A stretch of 64,000 nt of DNA from the NCBI RefSeq assembly GCF_003075395.1, contig NZ_QDFV01000002.1, forward strand, positions 310,001-374,000. Reading direction: 5' to 3'. Each line of letters opens with the position of its first letter. The first letter of the stretch is position 1. This document shows, piece by piece, positions 49,205-57,907 of this stretch. The notes under the pieces are model-generated. The model was not told the origin of the DNA. It saw only the letters and a program-made list of their open reading frames with translations, and made no database searches. The translations under genes and the position numbers were made by a program. The DNA is from Microbacterium sp. TPD7012 (lineage in GTDB: Bacteria; Actinomycetota; Actinomycetes; Actinomycetales; Microbacteriaceae).

Positions 49205-50554
49205 TCAGCCCACGACGCCGATCCCGCTGAGCGCCTTCTGGTCGAGGGGTGCATCCGAGGTCACGGCATCCACCAGGGCCAGCGTCGCCTGCGCCGAGAG
49301 ACGCGGACCCTCCGGCCCCCGGATCCCGGTGATGGTCGGCAGCGGAGCGAGGATCAGTCCCGCATCGACGAAGCCGAGATGGGCGACGCCGTCGAGCGTC
49401 ACGCGCTCCGCATCCCCGTGCGCGAGGAAGCCGTTCACCGCGGTCTCGTACTCCGGGTTGGGGTCGCTGTCTCCCGCGACGAGGAAGACCACGGGACGGC
49501 CGAGGTCCGTGCCGGCGGGGGAGCGCGGCATCCCGTCGATGTCGATCACGCCCCGGATCCGATCGTCCATCCGTGCGGCCTCGACCGCGGCGGCGCCGCC
49601 GAGCGAATGCCCGGCTGCGATGATGAGCGACGGATCCGCATGGTCGAGCGCCGGGAGCCCGGCGTCTCCTCGATCGATCCGGTCGATGACCGCGCTGATG
49701 TCCTGCGCGCGGATCGCCGCCGCGGCGTCGGCTGCGGCCTGGTCACACTCGTCATCTCCGGTCGCGACGAGCTCGCTGTCGGCCGTCGAGCCGTCGGCCA
49801 GCTCGGCGGATGCCGAGTCGTAGGGGTGATCGAGCGCCACGACGATGATGCCGTGGCTCGCGAGCTCCTCCGCCCACGAGGTCATCAGCCATCGGGTGCT
49901 CCCCGAGCCCGGTGATGCGACGACCACGGGGAAGCGGCCGTCGGTCGGAGGGGCATCCTCGGTGGCGTTGGCGCGAGCGCGGGCGACGCCGTCGAACATC
50001 AGGGCGGGCATGCCGTACTGGGCGGCCAGCCCGCCGGTGAGCTCATCCACTCGTCCTCGATCGGGGAGGTAGGCGGCGGCCTCGCCCGAGGCGGAGGCCG
50101 GGTACCAGACCGTGGCCGGGATCGATCGGGATTCGCCTTCGCCCCCGTCGCCGCCGCGCGCATCGCGGGTGTCGTCTATCCACACCGTCGACCCCACACC
50201 CACGGCCTGCGGGCCGGACGGCACGGGCACCCGCAGCGGTGGCAGTCCCCACGCGGCACCGGCGACGATGACGAGCGCGGCCACGACGACGACGGATGCC
50301 GCACGGGACAGCACCGTGAGCCGGCCGGACCGCGCCCACACGGCGAGACCGGCGACGAGCGCACCGCAGACGGTCAGAGCGATGACCTGCCAGCGGTCGC
50401 CCTCCACCCACCACGCGACGCCGAGAAGGATGAACGCCGCACCGCCGACAACCGAGACCGGAGTGAGGGAGCGCTTGCGTGTCGTGAGCGCGGTGAGGAG
50501 GGTGGCGATGAGGCCGACGGCCACCGCGATGTCGAGCCAGGGCATGTATTCCAC
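49205..50554 (-). CDS. Membrane-anchored alpha/beta hydrolase (PAF-acetylhydrolase-like)
   Basis: A 449-residue protein. Four N-terminal membrane spans (about 7-25, 33-50, 57-75, 84-103) anchor an extracytoplasmic alpha/beta-hydrolase domain. The nucleophile is Ser317 in AAGHSLGG, and VALDHPYDSAS, VFLVAGDSD and GVAHLGF supply the usual elbow, acid and histidine regions. It resembles platelet-activating-factor acetylhydrolase-like lipases and esterases. It follows the LysR gene on the same strand by 76 nt. Confidence 0.85.
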   Translation of the reverse strand: MEYMPWLDIAVAVGLIATLLTALTTRKRSLTPVSVVGGAAFILLGVAWWVEGDRWQVIALTVCGALVAGLAVWARSGRLTVLSRAASVVVVAALVIVAGAAWGLPPLRVPVPSGPQAVGVGSTVWIDDTRDARGGDGGEGESRSIPATVWYPASASGEAAAYLPDRGRVDELTGGLAAQYGMPALMFDGVARARANATEDAPPTDGRFPVVVASPGSGSTRWLMTSWAEELASHGIIVVALDHPYDSASAELADGSTADSELVATGDDECDQAAADAAAAIRAQDISAVIDRIDRGDAGLPALDHADPSLIIAAGHSLGGAAAVEAARMDDRIRGVIDIDGMPRSPAGTDLGRPVVFLVAGDSDPNPEYETAVNGFLAHGDAERVTLDGVAHLGFVDAGLILAPLPTITGIRGPEGPRLSAQATLALVDAVTSDAPLDQKALSGIGVVG

Positions 50555-50630
50555 GCTAGGAGCCGGCGCCTGCGCGGGTCGTCATCCTCGGGGTGGAATC
50601 CGATACCTCGGGAGGATGAGCCGGACCGCG

Positions 50631-51560
50631 TCAGAGCAGGCTCGTGATCGCCGGGTCGCGGCGGGCGACCTCGGCGGCGGTCGACAGGATGACCTTCCGC
50701 ATGGCGGCCACGGCGACGGCCGGCGTCACGTCCGATCGGTGTGCGAGGCTCACGATCCGCGTCATCATCGGATGCGTCAGCCGCACTGATCGCAGCGCCG
50801 GCTGGTCGAGCAGCACCATCGCCGGCACCACCGCGACGCCGAGCCCGCGCTCGACGAAGCGCAGCACGGCGTCCATCTCGGCGCCCTCCAGCACATGCGT
50901 CGGTGTGAGCCCCACCGAGCGGAAGGCGGCGTCGGTCGTGGCGCGCAGCTCGTAGGTCTCGTCGAGCGCGATCAGCGGGAGGGTGGCGAGATGCTCGAGT
51001 CCGATCGCGGGTGTCACCGCCACCGGTGGCCGGGATGCCGCGGAGACGACGACGAGCTCCTCGGTGAGCAGCGGTGTGCGCGTGAGACTGAACCCCGATG
51101 GCGGCGGTCCGTCCGATTCGGTAATCAGCGCGATGTCGACGGCGCCGACGGCGAGCTGCTCCACGAGAAGGCGCGAGCCGCTCTCGATGAGGTGCAGATC
51201 GACGTCGGGGTGCGCGGAGTGGAAGACGCTGATCGCCTCGGCCACGAGACTGATGCACAGCGTCGGAGGAGCCCCCAGTCGCACGCGCCCGCGGCGCAGG
51301 CCCTGCAGCTCGTCCATCTCCTCGCGGATGGCCTCGGCCTCGGCGAGCATCCGCTGAGCGCGGGGGAGCAGCGTCTCTCCGGCGGAGGTGAGAGCGATGT
51401 GACCGCGTGCGCGATGGAACAGCTCGGCCCCCAGCTCGCGCTCGAGCGTCGAGATCTGGCGGCTCAACGACGGCTGCGCCAGGTGCAGGTGCTCGGAGGC
51501 GCGGGTGAAGTGGCCGAGCCGGGCGACTTCGACGAACCCGCGCAGTTGCTCGAGATTCAT
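50631..51560 (-). CDS. LysR-family transcriptional regulator
   Basis: A 309-residue regulator with the N-terminal LysR helix-turn-helix (GHFTRASEHLHLAQPSLSRQ) and a substrate-binding-protein-like effector domain. The ATG at 51560 is preferred to the one at 51566 for ribosome-site spacing (AGGTAGG). It is divergent from the flavoprotein gene. A 24-bp palindrome at 51576-51599 is its likely binding site. Confidence 0.9.
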   Translation of the reverse strand: MNLEQLRGFVEVARLGHFTRASEHLHLAQPSLSRQISTLERELGAELFHRARGHIALTSAGETLLPRAQRMLAEAEAIREEMDELQGLRRGRVRLGAPPTLCISLVAEAISVFHSAHPDVDLHLIESGSRLLVEQLAVGAVDIALITESDGPPPSGFSLTRTPLLTEELVVVSAASRPPVAVTPAIGLEHLATLPLIALDETYELRATTDAAFRSVGLTPTHVLEGAEMDAVLRFVERGLGVAVVPAMVLLDQPALRSVRLTHPMMTRIVSLAHRSDVTPAVAVAAMRKVILSTAAEVARRDPAITSLL

Positions 51561-51575
51561 GACCATAGCCTACCT

Positions 51576-51599
51576 GCATGGTTCGAAGTCGAACTATGC
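51576..51599. promoter_or_regulatory. LysR-type operator palindrome
   Basis: A 24-bp inverted repeat, GCATGGTTCGAA with GTCGAACTATGC (10 of 12 arm positions match), in the divergent gap. It is long for a LysR box and well placed for autoregulation and activation of the flavoprotein gene. Confidence 0.6.
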
Positions 51600-51637
51600 A
51601 TTGGAGTTATTAGGATCGCCTAACTAGCGTGAAATGC

Positions 51638-53368
51638 ATGAGTACACGCGAACGTCAGATCTCCACCACCGTCCTGGTCATCGGGACCGGTGGTTCCGGG
51701 CTGCGGGCGGCGATCGAGGTCGCCGAACACGGCATCGACGTCCTCGCCGTCGGCAAACGCCCCCGACAGGATGCCCACACCTCCCTCGCCGCCGGCGGCA
51801 TCAACGCCGCGCTCGGCACCATGGATGCCGATGACAGCTGGCAGCAGCACGCGGCCGACACGATCAAGGAGAGCTACCTCCTCGCCAATCCGCACACGGT
51901 CGAGATCGTGACGCAGGGCGCCGAGCGCGGCATCCGCGATCTCGAGCGCTGGGGCATGGACTTCGCGCGCGAGGACGACGGCCGCATCTCGCAGCGTTTC
52001 TTCGGCGCCCACACCTTCCGTCGCACGGCCTTCGCCGGCGACTACACGGGCCTCGAGATCCAGCGCACGCTCGTGCGCAAGGCCGAGCAGCTCGAGGTGC
52101 CGATCCTCGACCACGTCTACATCACGCGTCTGCTCGTGCGCGACAACGTCGTGTTCGGCGCCTACGGCTTCGACCAGGCCGACGGCACCCGGTACCTGAT
52201 CCACGCGGATGCCGTCATCCTCGCCGCCGGCGGGCACAACCGCATCTGGCGTCGCACCTCGTCGCGTCGCGATGAGAACACCGGCGACTCGTTCCGCCTC
52301 GCGGTCGACGCCGGGGCCCGGCTGCGCGACCCGGAGCTCGTGCAGTTCCACCCGTCCGGCATCATCGAGCCCGAGAACGCCGCCGGCACGCTCATCTCCG
52401 AGGCGGCACGCGGTGAGGGCGGCATCCTGCGCAACGCGCTCGGCGAGCGGTTCATGGAGAGGTACGACCCGGAGCGGATGGAGCTGTCGACGCGTGACCG
52501 CGTCGCTCTCGCCGCCTACACCGAGATCGCGGAGGGACGCGGCACCGAGAACGGCGGCGTCTGGCTCGACGTCTCGCACCTGCCGCGCGAGACGATCATG
52601 ACCCGGCTGCCCCGCGTCTACCAGACGATGATGGAGCTGCAGATGCTCGACATCACGACCGATCCGATCGAGATCGCCCCCACGGCGCACTACTCGATGG
52701 GCGGCGTGTGGGTGCGGCCCGAAGACCACCAGACCGACGTCGACGGACTCTACGCGATCGGCGAGGCCTCGAGCGGACTGCACGGCGCGAACCGCCTGGG
52801 CGGCAACTCGCTCATCGAGCTGCTCGTCTACGGGCGCATCGTCGGGCAGGCGGCCATGGCGCACGCGGCAGGGCTCGATGCACAGCGGCGCTCGCCGGAG
52901 GCGGTCGCTCAGGCACGCGCCGAGATCGCCGATCTCCTCGCCGCCGACGGCCGCGAGAACGTCCGGGCGCTGCAGCGCGCGATCCGCAACCTCATGACCG
53001 AGTACGCCGGCGTGGTGCGCTCGGAGGACGGGCTGCGCGCGGGGCTCGCCGACCTCGACATGATCGAGGGGCGCATGGAGGACGTCGGCATCCACCCCGA
53101 CATCGCCGGATTCCAGGATCTCGCGCACGCGTTCGATCTCAAGGCGTCGGCGCTCGCCGCTCGCGCCACGCTCGAGGCGGCGCTGGAGCGACGGGAGACC
53201 CGCGGATGCCACAACCGCAGCGACTTCCCCGACAACGACCCGACGCTGCAGGTGAACCTCGTGTGGAGCCCGCGTGACGGCGTGACCCGGGAGGCCATCC
53301 CGGAGATCCCGGCCGAGATCGCCGAGCTCATGCGCGAGGTCGACACCGAGGGCAAGCTCGTCGAGTAG
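51638..53368 (+). CDS. FAD-dependent oxidoreductase, succinate dehydrogenase/fumarate reductase flavoprotein family
   Basis: A 576-residue flavoprotein related to FrdA/SdhA and L-aspartate oxidase. The FAD-binding VLVIGTGGSGLRAAIEVAE is at the N-terminus, with HTSLAAGGINAALG and EASSGLHGANRLGGNS (FAD/catalytic loop) and a C-terminal helical domain. There is no iron-sulfur or membrane subunit beside it, so it may be a soluble fumarate-reductase-like or aspartate-oxidase-like enzyme. TAACTA at 51621-51626 is 11 nt before the ATG, so it may be leaderless; a GTG at 51629 is an alternative start. Confidence 0.85.
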   Translation: MSTRERQISTTVLVIGTGGSGLRAAIEVAEHGIDVLAVGKRPRQDAHTSLAAGGINAALGTMDADDSWQQHAADTIKESYLLANPHTVEIVTQGAERGIRDLERWGMDFAREDDGRISQRFFGAHTFRRTAFAGDYTGLEIQRTLVRKAEQLEVPILDHVYITRLLVRDNVVFGAYGFDQADGTRYLIHADAVILAAGGHNRIWRRTSSRRDENTGDSFRLAVDAGARLRDPELVQFHPSGIIEPENAAGTLISEAARGEGGILRNALGERFMERYDPERMELSTRDRVALAAYTEIAEGRGTENGGVWLDVSHLPRETIMTRLPRVYQTMMELQMLDITTDPIEIAPTAHYSMGGVWVRPEDHQTDVDGLYAIGEASSGLHGANRLGGNSLIELLVYGRIVGQAAMAHAAGLDAQRRSPEAVAQARAEIADLLAADGRENVRALQRAIRNLMTEYAGVVRSEDGLRAGLADLDMIEGRMEDVGIHPDIAGFQDLAHAFDLKASALAARATLEAALERRETRGCHNRSDFPDNDPTLQVNLVWSPRDGVTREAIPEIPAEIAELMREVDTEGKLVE

Positions 53369-53376
53369 ATTCGACG

Positions 53377-53456
53377 CTTCGACAGGCTCAGCGACCCATC
53401 CCCGGATCCCTGAGCCTGTCGAAGGGCCCGCCTCTGGGTCCCTGAGCCTGTCGAAG
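53377..53456. repeat. Three copies of a 15-nt intergenic repeat
   Basis: CTTCGACAGGCTCAG occurs once forward (53377-53391) and twice inverted (53410-53424 and 53442-53456) between two convergent genes. The inverted copies can pair with the forward one into a hairpin, so it may also act as a terminator. Similar motifs recur as dispersed intergenic repeats in Microbacteriaceae. Confidence 0.7.
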
Positions 53457-53459
53457 GGC

Positions 53460-53771
53460 TCAGCCGGCCTGCGGCTCTTCCGTGTCGATGACCCCGATCC
53501 CGACCGCCTCATGGTCGGGTTCGGGGTCATCGCGCTTCGGGGCCTTCGGCTCCTCGCCGGGGTTCTTCTCGGTGCTGGGCTCCTCGAGCTGCTCCGTGGT
53601 CGGAATCTCCTCCGGGTCGGCCTGCTCGGGTGATTCGGCCTCGGCAGGGGTCGTCGCCTCGCCGGATGATTCGGCGTCATCCGTCGTGTGCACCTGCTCC
53701 GGCGTCTGCGCGTTCACATCCTCCACCTCGGCCGCGGGTGCGGATTCCTGGTCTGGCGTGCTGTCGGTCAT
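53460..53771 (-). CDS. Small acidic, disordered protein
   Basis: A 103-residue protein dominated by Glu, Asp, Pro, Thr and Ala, with no aromatic residue apart from possible exceptions near the ends and no recognisable domain. It reads as intrinsically disordered. GAAAGGGG precedes the ATG at 53771. A longer in-phase frame upstream is non-coding. Function unknown. Confidence 0.65.
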   Translation of the reverse strand: MTDSTPDQESAPAAEVEDVNAQTPEQVHTTDDAESSGEATTPAEAESPEQADPEEIPTTEQLEEPSTEKNPGEEPKAPKRDDPEPDHEAVGIGVIDTEEPQAG

Positions 53772-53896
53772 GATGGCCCCTTTCGCGATGTGGTCGCGAT
53801 CAGGATGCCCCGGCGCCCACCCCCGCTGAAGGGGCTTGACGGACGCCAGGTTAACGGGGGTGAACCGAACATCGGAATGCGGCGTAGCCTGGACCT

Positions 53897-55393
53897 GTGA
53901 CTGCGTATGTCTCGGCCTTCGACCTCTTCTCCATCGGAGTGGGACCTTCGAGCTCCCATACGGTCGGACCGATGAGGGCGGCTCTCGCCTTCGCGCAGCG
54001 GCTGGACGCGAGCGGCGCGCTGGACCGCGTCGCCCGTATCGGCAGCACGCTCTACGGCTCCCTCGGCGCGACCGGGATCGGCCACGGCACACCGGATGCC
54101 GTCGTCGCCGGGCTCCGCGGGCTCTCGCCGGAGACATGCGACCCCGCCGAAGTCCGCTCGGCGTGGACCGCCTACACGCCCGGCGAGCCGCTGAGGCTGA
54201 ACGGCGTGCACGAGGTGGCCTTCGCGAAGGAGGACATCGTCTTCGCACCGCGCACGCGGCTCCCCGGCCACCCGAACGCCATGACCATCACCGCGTGGGA
54301 CGCCGACGGCGGTGTCGTCGCCGAAGACACCTACTACTCGATCGGCGGGGGCTTCATCCGCCGCGACGGCGAGGAGGCGAGGCTCACGACCGGCAGCTTC
54401 CCCTACGCGTACACGGATGCTGCGTCGCTGCTCGCCCTCTGCGACGAGAACGGGCTGTCGATCGCCGAGCTCGCGCGACTCAACGAGTCCTCGGTGCGAA
54501 GCGAGGACGAGGTCGCCGCGGGGCTCGATGCGATCTGGAACGCGATGTCCGCCTGTGTCGACGCGGGGCTGCATTCCGACGGCGTCCTGCCGGGGATGCT
54601 GAAGGTGAAGCGTCGCGCCGGCACGATCCGCGCGCAGCTCGAGGAGTCCGAAGCCGACGGGCACCGTGAGCTCCCGGGCGAGTGGCTCGGTGCCTTCGCT
54701 CTGGCCGTCAACGAGGAGAACGCGGCCGGCGGTCGCGTCGTCACGGCTCCGACCAACGGTGCGGCGGGCATCCTCCCTGCGGTCGGCATGTACTGGTGGC
54801 GGTTCATGGCCGACTCCGGGCTCGGAGCCGGCAATGCCGTCACCCCCTACGGAGAGCTGGTCGGCAGCGCCCTCCTCGGCTTCGGCGCGGAGGCCTCGCT
54901 GGTCGCGGTCGGCGCGATCGACGACCCCGACGCCCTCGCGGAGGCGAACCGCCGCCGCGGCATCCGTCGTTTCCTGCTGACGGCGACGGCTCTCGGATCG
55001 CTCTTCAAGGCGAACGCGTCGATCTCCGGGGCGGAGGGCGGATGCCAGGCCGAGGTCGGCTCCGCGTGCGCGATGGCGGCCGGCGGCCTCACCGCGATGA
55101 TGGGCGGCACGAACCGCCAGATCGAGAACGCGGCCGAGATCGCGATGGAGCACCACCTCGGCCTCACCTGCGACCCGATCGGCGGGCTCGTGCAGATCCC
55201 GTGCATCGAGCGCAACGCGATCGCCGCCTCGACTGCGGTCACCGCCGCGCGGCTCGCGCTGCGCGGCGACGGCAGCCACTACGTGTCGCTGGATGCCGTC
55301 GTCGAGACGATGCGTCAGACCGGGGCCGACATGTCGACCAAGTACAAGGAGACCAGCGAGGGCGGCCTCGCGGTCAACGTCATCGAGTGCTGA
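53897..55393 (+). CDS. sdaA: L-serine ammonia-lyase (iron-sulfur type)
   Basis: A 498-residue single-chain L-serine dehydratase converting serine to pyruvate and ammonia. The N-terminal [13 protein letters not shown] segment ([13 protein letters not shown]) and the cluster cysteines Cys383 (GGCQAEVG), Cys425 (LTCDPIGG) and Cys436 (IPCIERN) fit the oxygen-sensitive 4Fe-4S type. The start is GTG at 53897, with TAGCCT ending 6 nt upstream, which suggests a leaderless transcript. Confidence 0.95.
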   Translation: MTAYVSAFDLFSIGVGPSSSHTVGPMRAALAFAQRLDASGALDRVARIGSTLYGSLGATGIGHGTPDAVVAGLRGLSPETCDPAEVRSAWTAYTPGEPLRLNGVHEVAFAKEDIVFAPRTRLPGHPNAMTITAWDADGGVVAEDTYYSIGGGFIRRDGEEARLTTGSFPYAYTDAASLLALCDENGLSIAELARLNESSVRSEDEVAAGLDAIWNAMSACVDAGLHSDGVLPGMLKVKRRAGTIRAQLEESEADGHRELPGEWLGAFALAVNEENAAGGRVVTAPTNGAAGILPAVGMYWWRFMADSGLGAGNAVTPYGELVGSALLGFGAEASLVAVGAIDDPDALAEANRRRGIRRFLLTATALGSLFKANASISGAEGGCQAEVGSACAMAAGGLTAMMGGTNRQIENAAEIAMEHHLGLTCDPIGGLVQIPCIERNAIAASTAVTAARLALRGDGSHYVSLDAVVETMRQTGADMSTKYKETSEGGLAVNVIEC

Positions 55394-55427
55394 CCCCTCC
55401 CGTCTCGCCGAGCGCTCCCCTTGTGTA

Positions 55428-55467
55428 CGAGCGGCCCCTCGGTGCGCGCCCTCACGGGGGCCGCTCG
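55428..55467 (+). terminator. Terminator after sdaA
   Basis: A perfect 11-bp stem (55428-55438 with 55457-55467) lies inside a wider pairing of CCCCTT with AAGGGG, 35 nt after the sdaA stop. Confidence 0.7.
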
Positions 55468-55543
55468 CATGAGAAGGGGTGGGTCGCCTTTGTCGGGAGT
55501 CGCGATTAGTCTCCCTGAGTGAGCGGATGCCGGGGGAGTGAGC

Positions 55544-56302
55544 ATGACGGGTGACTTCTGGCTGCCGACCTCGCGTCGACGAAAGCAGCAGCCCGTGGTC
55601 TCGGTGCAGCCTGCCGATGACGCTCCCGAGGCGGGCACCGACTGGCCGACGAACATCCCCGCGGTGGCGCAGGTGCTCCGAGAGGGACTCGAGCTCGACC
55701 CGGGGGTGACCTTCCTCGTGGGAGAGAACGGCAGCGGCAAGTCGACCATCGTCGAGGGCATCGCGATCGCCTACGGCCTGTCGCCGGAGGGCGGTTCGCG
55801 GCAGGCTCGGCATCGCACCCGCCCGACGGAGTCGCCCCTGTCGGACTGGCTGCGTCTGCAGCGCGGCGTCGGCGCGAATCGCTGGGGCTTCTTCCTGCGA
55901 GCCGAGACGATGCACTCGTTCTACACATATCTCGAGGAGAACCCGTCGACCCGCGGGCCCGACGTCCCGTTTCACGAGATGAGCCACGGAGAGTCCTTCC
56001 TCGCGCTGCTCGACAGCCGCTTCGACGATCCCGGCTTCTACTGCCTCGACGAGCCGGAGGCGGCGCTGTCGTTCAACTCGACGCTCGCGTTGATCGCGGT
56101 GCTCCGGCGGATCGCCGACGAGGGCGGGCAGGTGCTCTGTGCGACGCACTCACCGGTGCTCGCCGCGCTTCCCGGAGCCCGCATCCTCGAGGTCGGAGAC
56201 TGGGGGATCCGGCCGACCGAGTGGGACGATCTCGAGATCGTGAACCACTGGCGCTCGTTCCTCGACAGTCCCGATCGCTACCTTCGGCACCTGCTCGACT
56301 AG
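55544..56302 (+). CDS. ABC/AAA-type ATP-binding protein (SMC-like small ATPase)
   Basis: A 252-residue ATPase. The Walker A is GENGSGKST near residue 63, the signature-like MSHGESF near 145, the Walker B FYCLDEPEAAL near 162, and the switch CATHSPVL near 195. No transmembrane partner is adjacent. The pattern is that of the small AAA ATPases related to RecF/ABC proteins. GGGGGAG is the ribosome site for the ATG at 55544. The role is unknown. Confidence 0.85.
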   Translation: MTGDFWLPTSRRRKQQPVVSVQPADDAPEAGTDWPTNIPAVAQVLREGLELDPGVTFLVGENGSGKSTIVEGIAIAYGLSPEGGSRQARHRTRPTESPLSDWLRLQRGVGANRWGFFLRAETMHSFYTYLEENPSTRGPDVPFHEMSHGESFLALLDSRFDDPGFYCLDEPEAALSFNSTLALIAVLRRIADEGGQVLCATHSPVLAALPGARILEVGDWGIRPTEWDDLEIVNHWRSFLDSPDRYLRHLLD

Positions 56303-56332
56303 CGGTGGTGGCGGCGTCGTAGGCTGGCGGGC

Positions 56333-56929
56333 ATGACCGAGCAGAAGCCGCTGCGTCGTCGCGGGCGCCCGCGGGGTGGTTCCGATTCGCGAGAGCGGAT
56401 CATCGGGGCGGCCGTCGACGAGTTCGGCGAGCAGGGGTACGACGGCGCGACCGTGCGCTCGATCGCCGCGCGCGCCGGCGTGGATTCGGCGCTCGTGCAC
56501 CACTACTTCGGCACCAAGGCCGACCTGTTCGCGGAGGCCGTCGGCATCCCGCTCCGTCCGGACATCGACGTCCCCGGCATCGTGAGCGGGCCCCGAGACG
56601 AGGTCGGCGAGCGCCTCGTCCGCTACGTTCTCGAGGCGTTCGAACAGCCCGACATCCGCCGTCGCGGTGTCATGCTGATGCGCACGGCGATCGGCAGTCG
56701 GCTCACGACGCCGCTCCTCGCGGGCTTCCTCTCGCGGGAGTTGATCGGTCGGATCGCGAAGCAGCTGGGAGTGGGCGATGCCGAGCTGCGCGCGACACTC
56801 GTCGCCTCGCAGATCGCCGGGCTCCTCCTCACGCGCTACGTGCTCAAGATCGCGCCCATCGCCGCGGCATCCGTCGATGAGCTCGTCGCCCGCATCGGCC
56901 CCACGGTGCAGCGCTACCTCTTCGCCTGA
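56333..56929 (+). CDS. TetR-family transcriptional regulator
   Basis: A 198-residue repressor with the N-terminal TetR helix-turn-helix (GYDGATVRSIAARAGVDSALVHHYFGTKADLF) and an all-helical ligand domain. TAGGCT ends 7 nt before the ATG, so the transcript may be leaderless. It is immediately upstream of an ABC exporter pair on the same strand, whose promoter carries a perfect palindrome; this is probably the gene's target. Confidence 0.9.
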   Translation: MTEQKPLRRRGRPRGGSDSRERIIGAAVDEFGEQGYDGATVRSIAARAGVDSALVHHYFGTKADLFAEAVGIPLRPDIDVPGIVSGPRDEVGERLVRYVLEAFEQPDIRRRGVMLMRTAIGSRLTTPLLAGFLSRELIGRIAKQLGVGDAELRATLVASQIAGLLLTRYVLKIAPIAAASVDELVARIGPTVQRYLFA

Positions 56930-56993
56930 CCCCCGCCCCACCCCGCCGCGGTCCCACCCACCCCGCCGCTGCCGCACCCCCGCCCCGCGCCCG

Positions 56994-57072
56994 CGCACAG
57001 CTTCGGAGACAGCATCCGCCGCGCCGGTGTCGGCGGAGGATCGCGCGTGTGTCGCCCCTCCGAAGCTGTGCG
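56994..57072. repeat. Long inverted repeat between TetR and ABC genes
   Basis: A perfect 15-bp inverted repeat (56994-57008 with 57058-57072, CGCACAGCTTCGGAG) flanks a 49-nt centre that contains a second hairpin (CCGCC with GGCGG). It could act as a terminator for tetR or a mobile-repeat remnant. Confidence 0.6.
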
Positions 57073-57088
57073 GTGGGTGTCGGCATCG

Positions 57089-57133
57089 TTGACGTGCTCG
57101 GGTCCGAGGCGCATAATTCATCACATGATGAAT
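57089..57133 (+). promoter_or_regulatory. Promoter, TetR operator and leaderless start of the ABC exporter
   Basis: TTGACG (57089-57094), a 17-nt spacer and CATAAT (57112-57117) place transcription start at the ATG at 57125. A perfect palindrome ATTCATCA-CA-TGATGAAT (57116-57133) overlaps the -10 and the start codon. The TetR protein would block both polymerase and, in effect, initiation. Confidence 0.75.
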
Positions 57134-57907
57134 AACTCGGCTGTCGAGATCTCACAGCTGCGTGTGCGGCGGGGAAGCACGCACGTGTTCGACGGCATCG
57201 ACCTCGCGATCCCGCGGGGGCAGATCACCGGACTGCTCGGGCCGTCGGGGTGCGGCAAGACCACGCTCATGCGCACGATCGTCGGCGTGCAGAAGATCGC
57301 GTCCGGCGAGGTGATGGTTCTCGGTGAGCCCGGTGGATCCCGCCAGCTGCGCCGACGCGTCGCATACGGGACCCAGGGTGCCGCGGTCTACGGCGACCTC
57401 AGCGTGCGACAGAACCTCGTCTACTTCGCTGCCCTGCTGAAGGCGCCGAGATCCGACGTCGACCGCGTGATCGACGAGGTCGGGTTGGGGCCGCAGAGCG
57501 GTCAGCTGGTCGATTCGCTCAGCGGCGGGCAGGCCACTCGAGTGTCGCTCGCGATGGCGCTCATCGGCTCGCCGGAGGTGGTCGTGCTCGATGAGCCGAC
57601 CGTCGGTCTCGATCCCGTGCTGCGCGCCGAGCTCTGGGGGCTGTTCCGCGAGCTCGCCGATCGGGGGGTGACCCTGATCGTGTCGAGTCACGTCATGGAC
57701 GAGGCGCTCCGCTGTGACCGTCTGCTGCTGATGCGCGAGGGCCGGATCATCGCCGACACGACTCCCGCGGCCCTCCTGCAGGACACCGGCACCGCCGACC
57801 CGGAGGCCGCGTTCCTGGCGCTCATCGAACGTGACCGCGAGGTGTACGGCGACACGCGTCGATCCCGCAGGGATGCACGCGATCACCACGAGGAGGCGGG
57901 GCGGTGA
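57125..57907 (+). CDS. ABC exporter ATP-binding protein
   Basis: A 260-residue ATPase of the drug/antibiotic exporter type. Walker A is GPSGCGKTT, the signature LSGGQATRVS, Walker B VVLDEPTVGLDP and the switch VSSHVMDEAL. The ATG at 57125 is the leaderless start, with an alternative ATG at 57128. It is coupled to the permease by a GTGA overlap and is likely induced by the compound that releases the TetR regulator. Confidence 0.93.
   Translation: MMNNSAVEISQLRVRRGSTHVFDGIDLAIPRGQITGLLGPSGCGKTTLMRTIVGVQKIASGEVMVLGEPGGSRQLRRRVAYGTQGAAVYGDLSVRQNLVYFAALLKAPRSDVDRVIDEVGLGPQSGQLVDSLSGGQATRVSLAMALIGSPEVVVLDEPTVGLDPVLRAELWGLFRELADRGVTLIVSSHVMDEALRCDRLLLMREGRIIADTTPAALLQDTGTADPEAAFLALIERDREVYGDTRRSRRDARDHHEEAGR

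Noticed and set aside
53768..56149. 793-codon open frame antisense to sdaA and the ATPase
   Set aside because: It spans two real genes on the other strand and the sdaA terminator, and its product is low-complexity.
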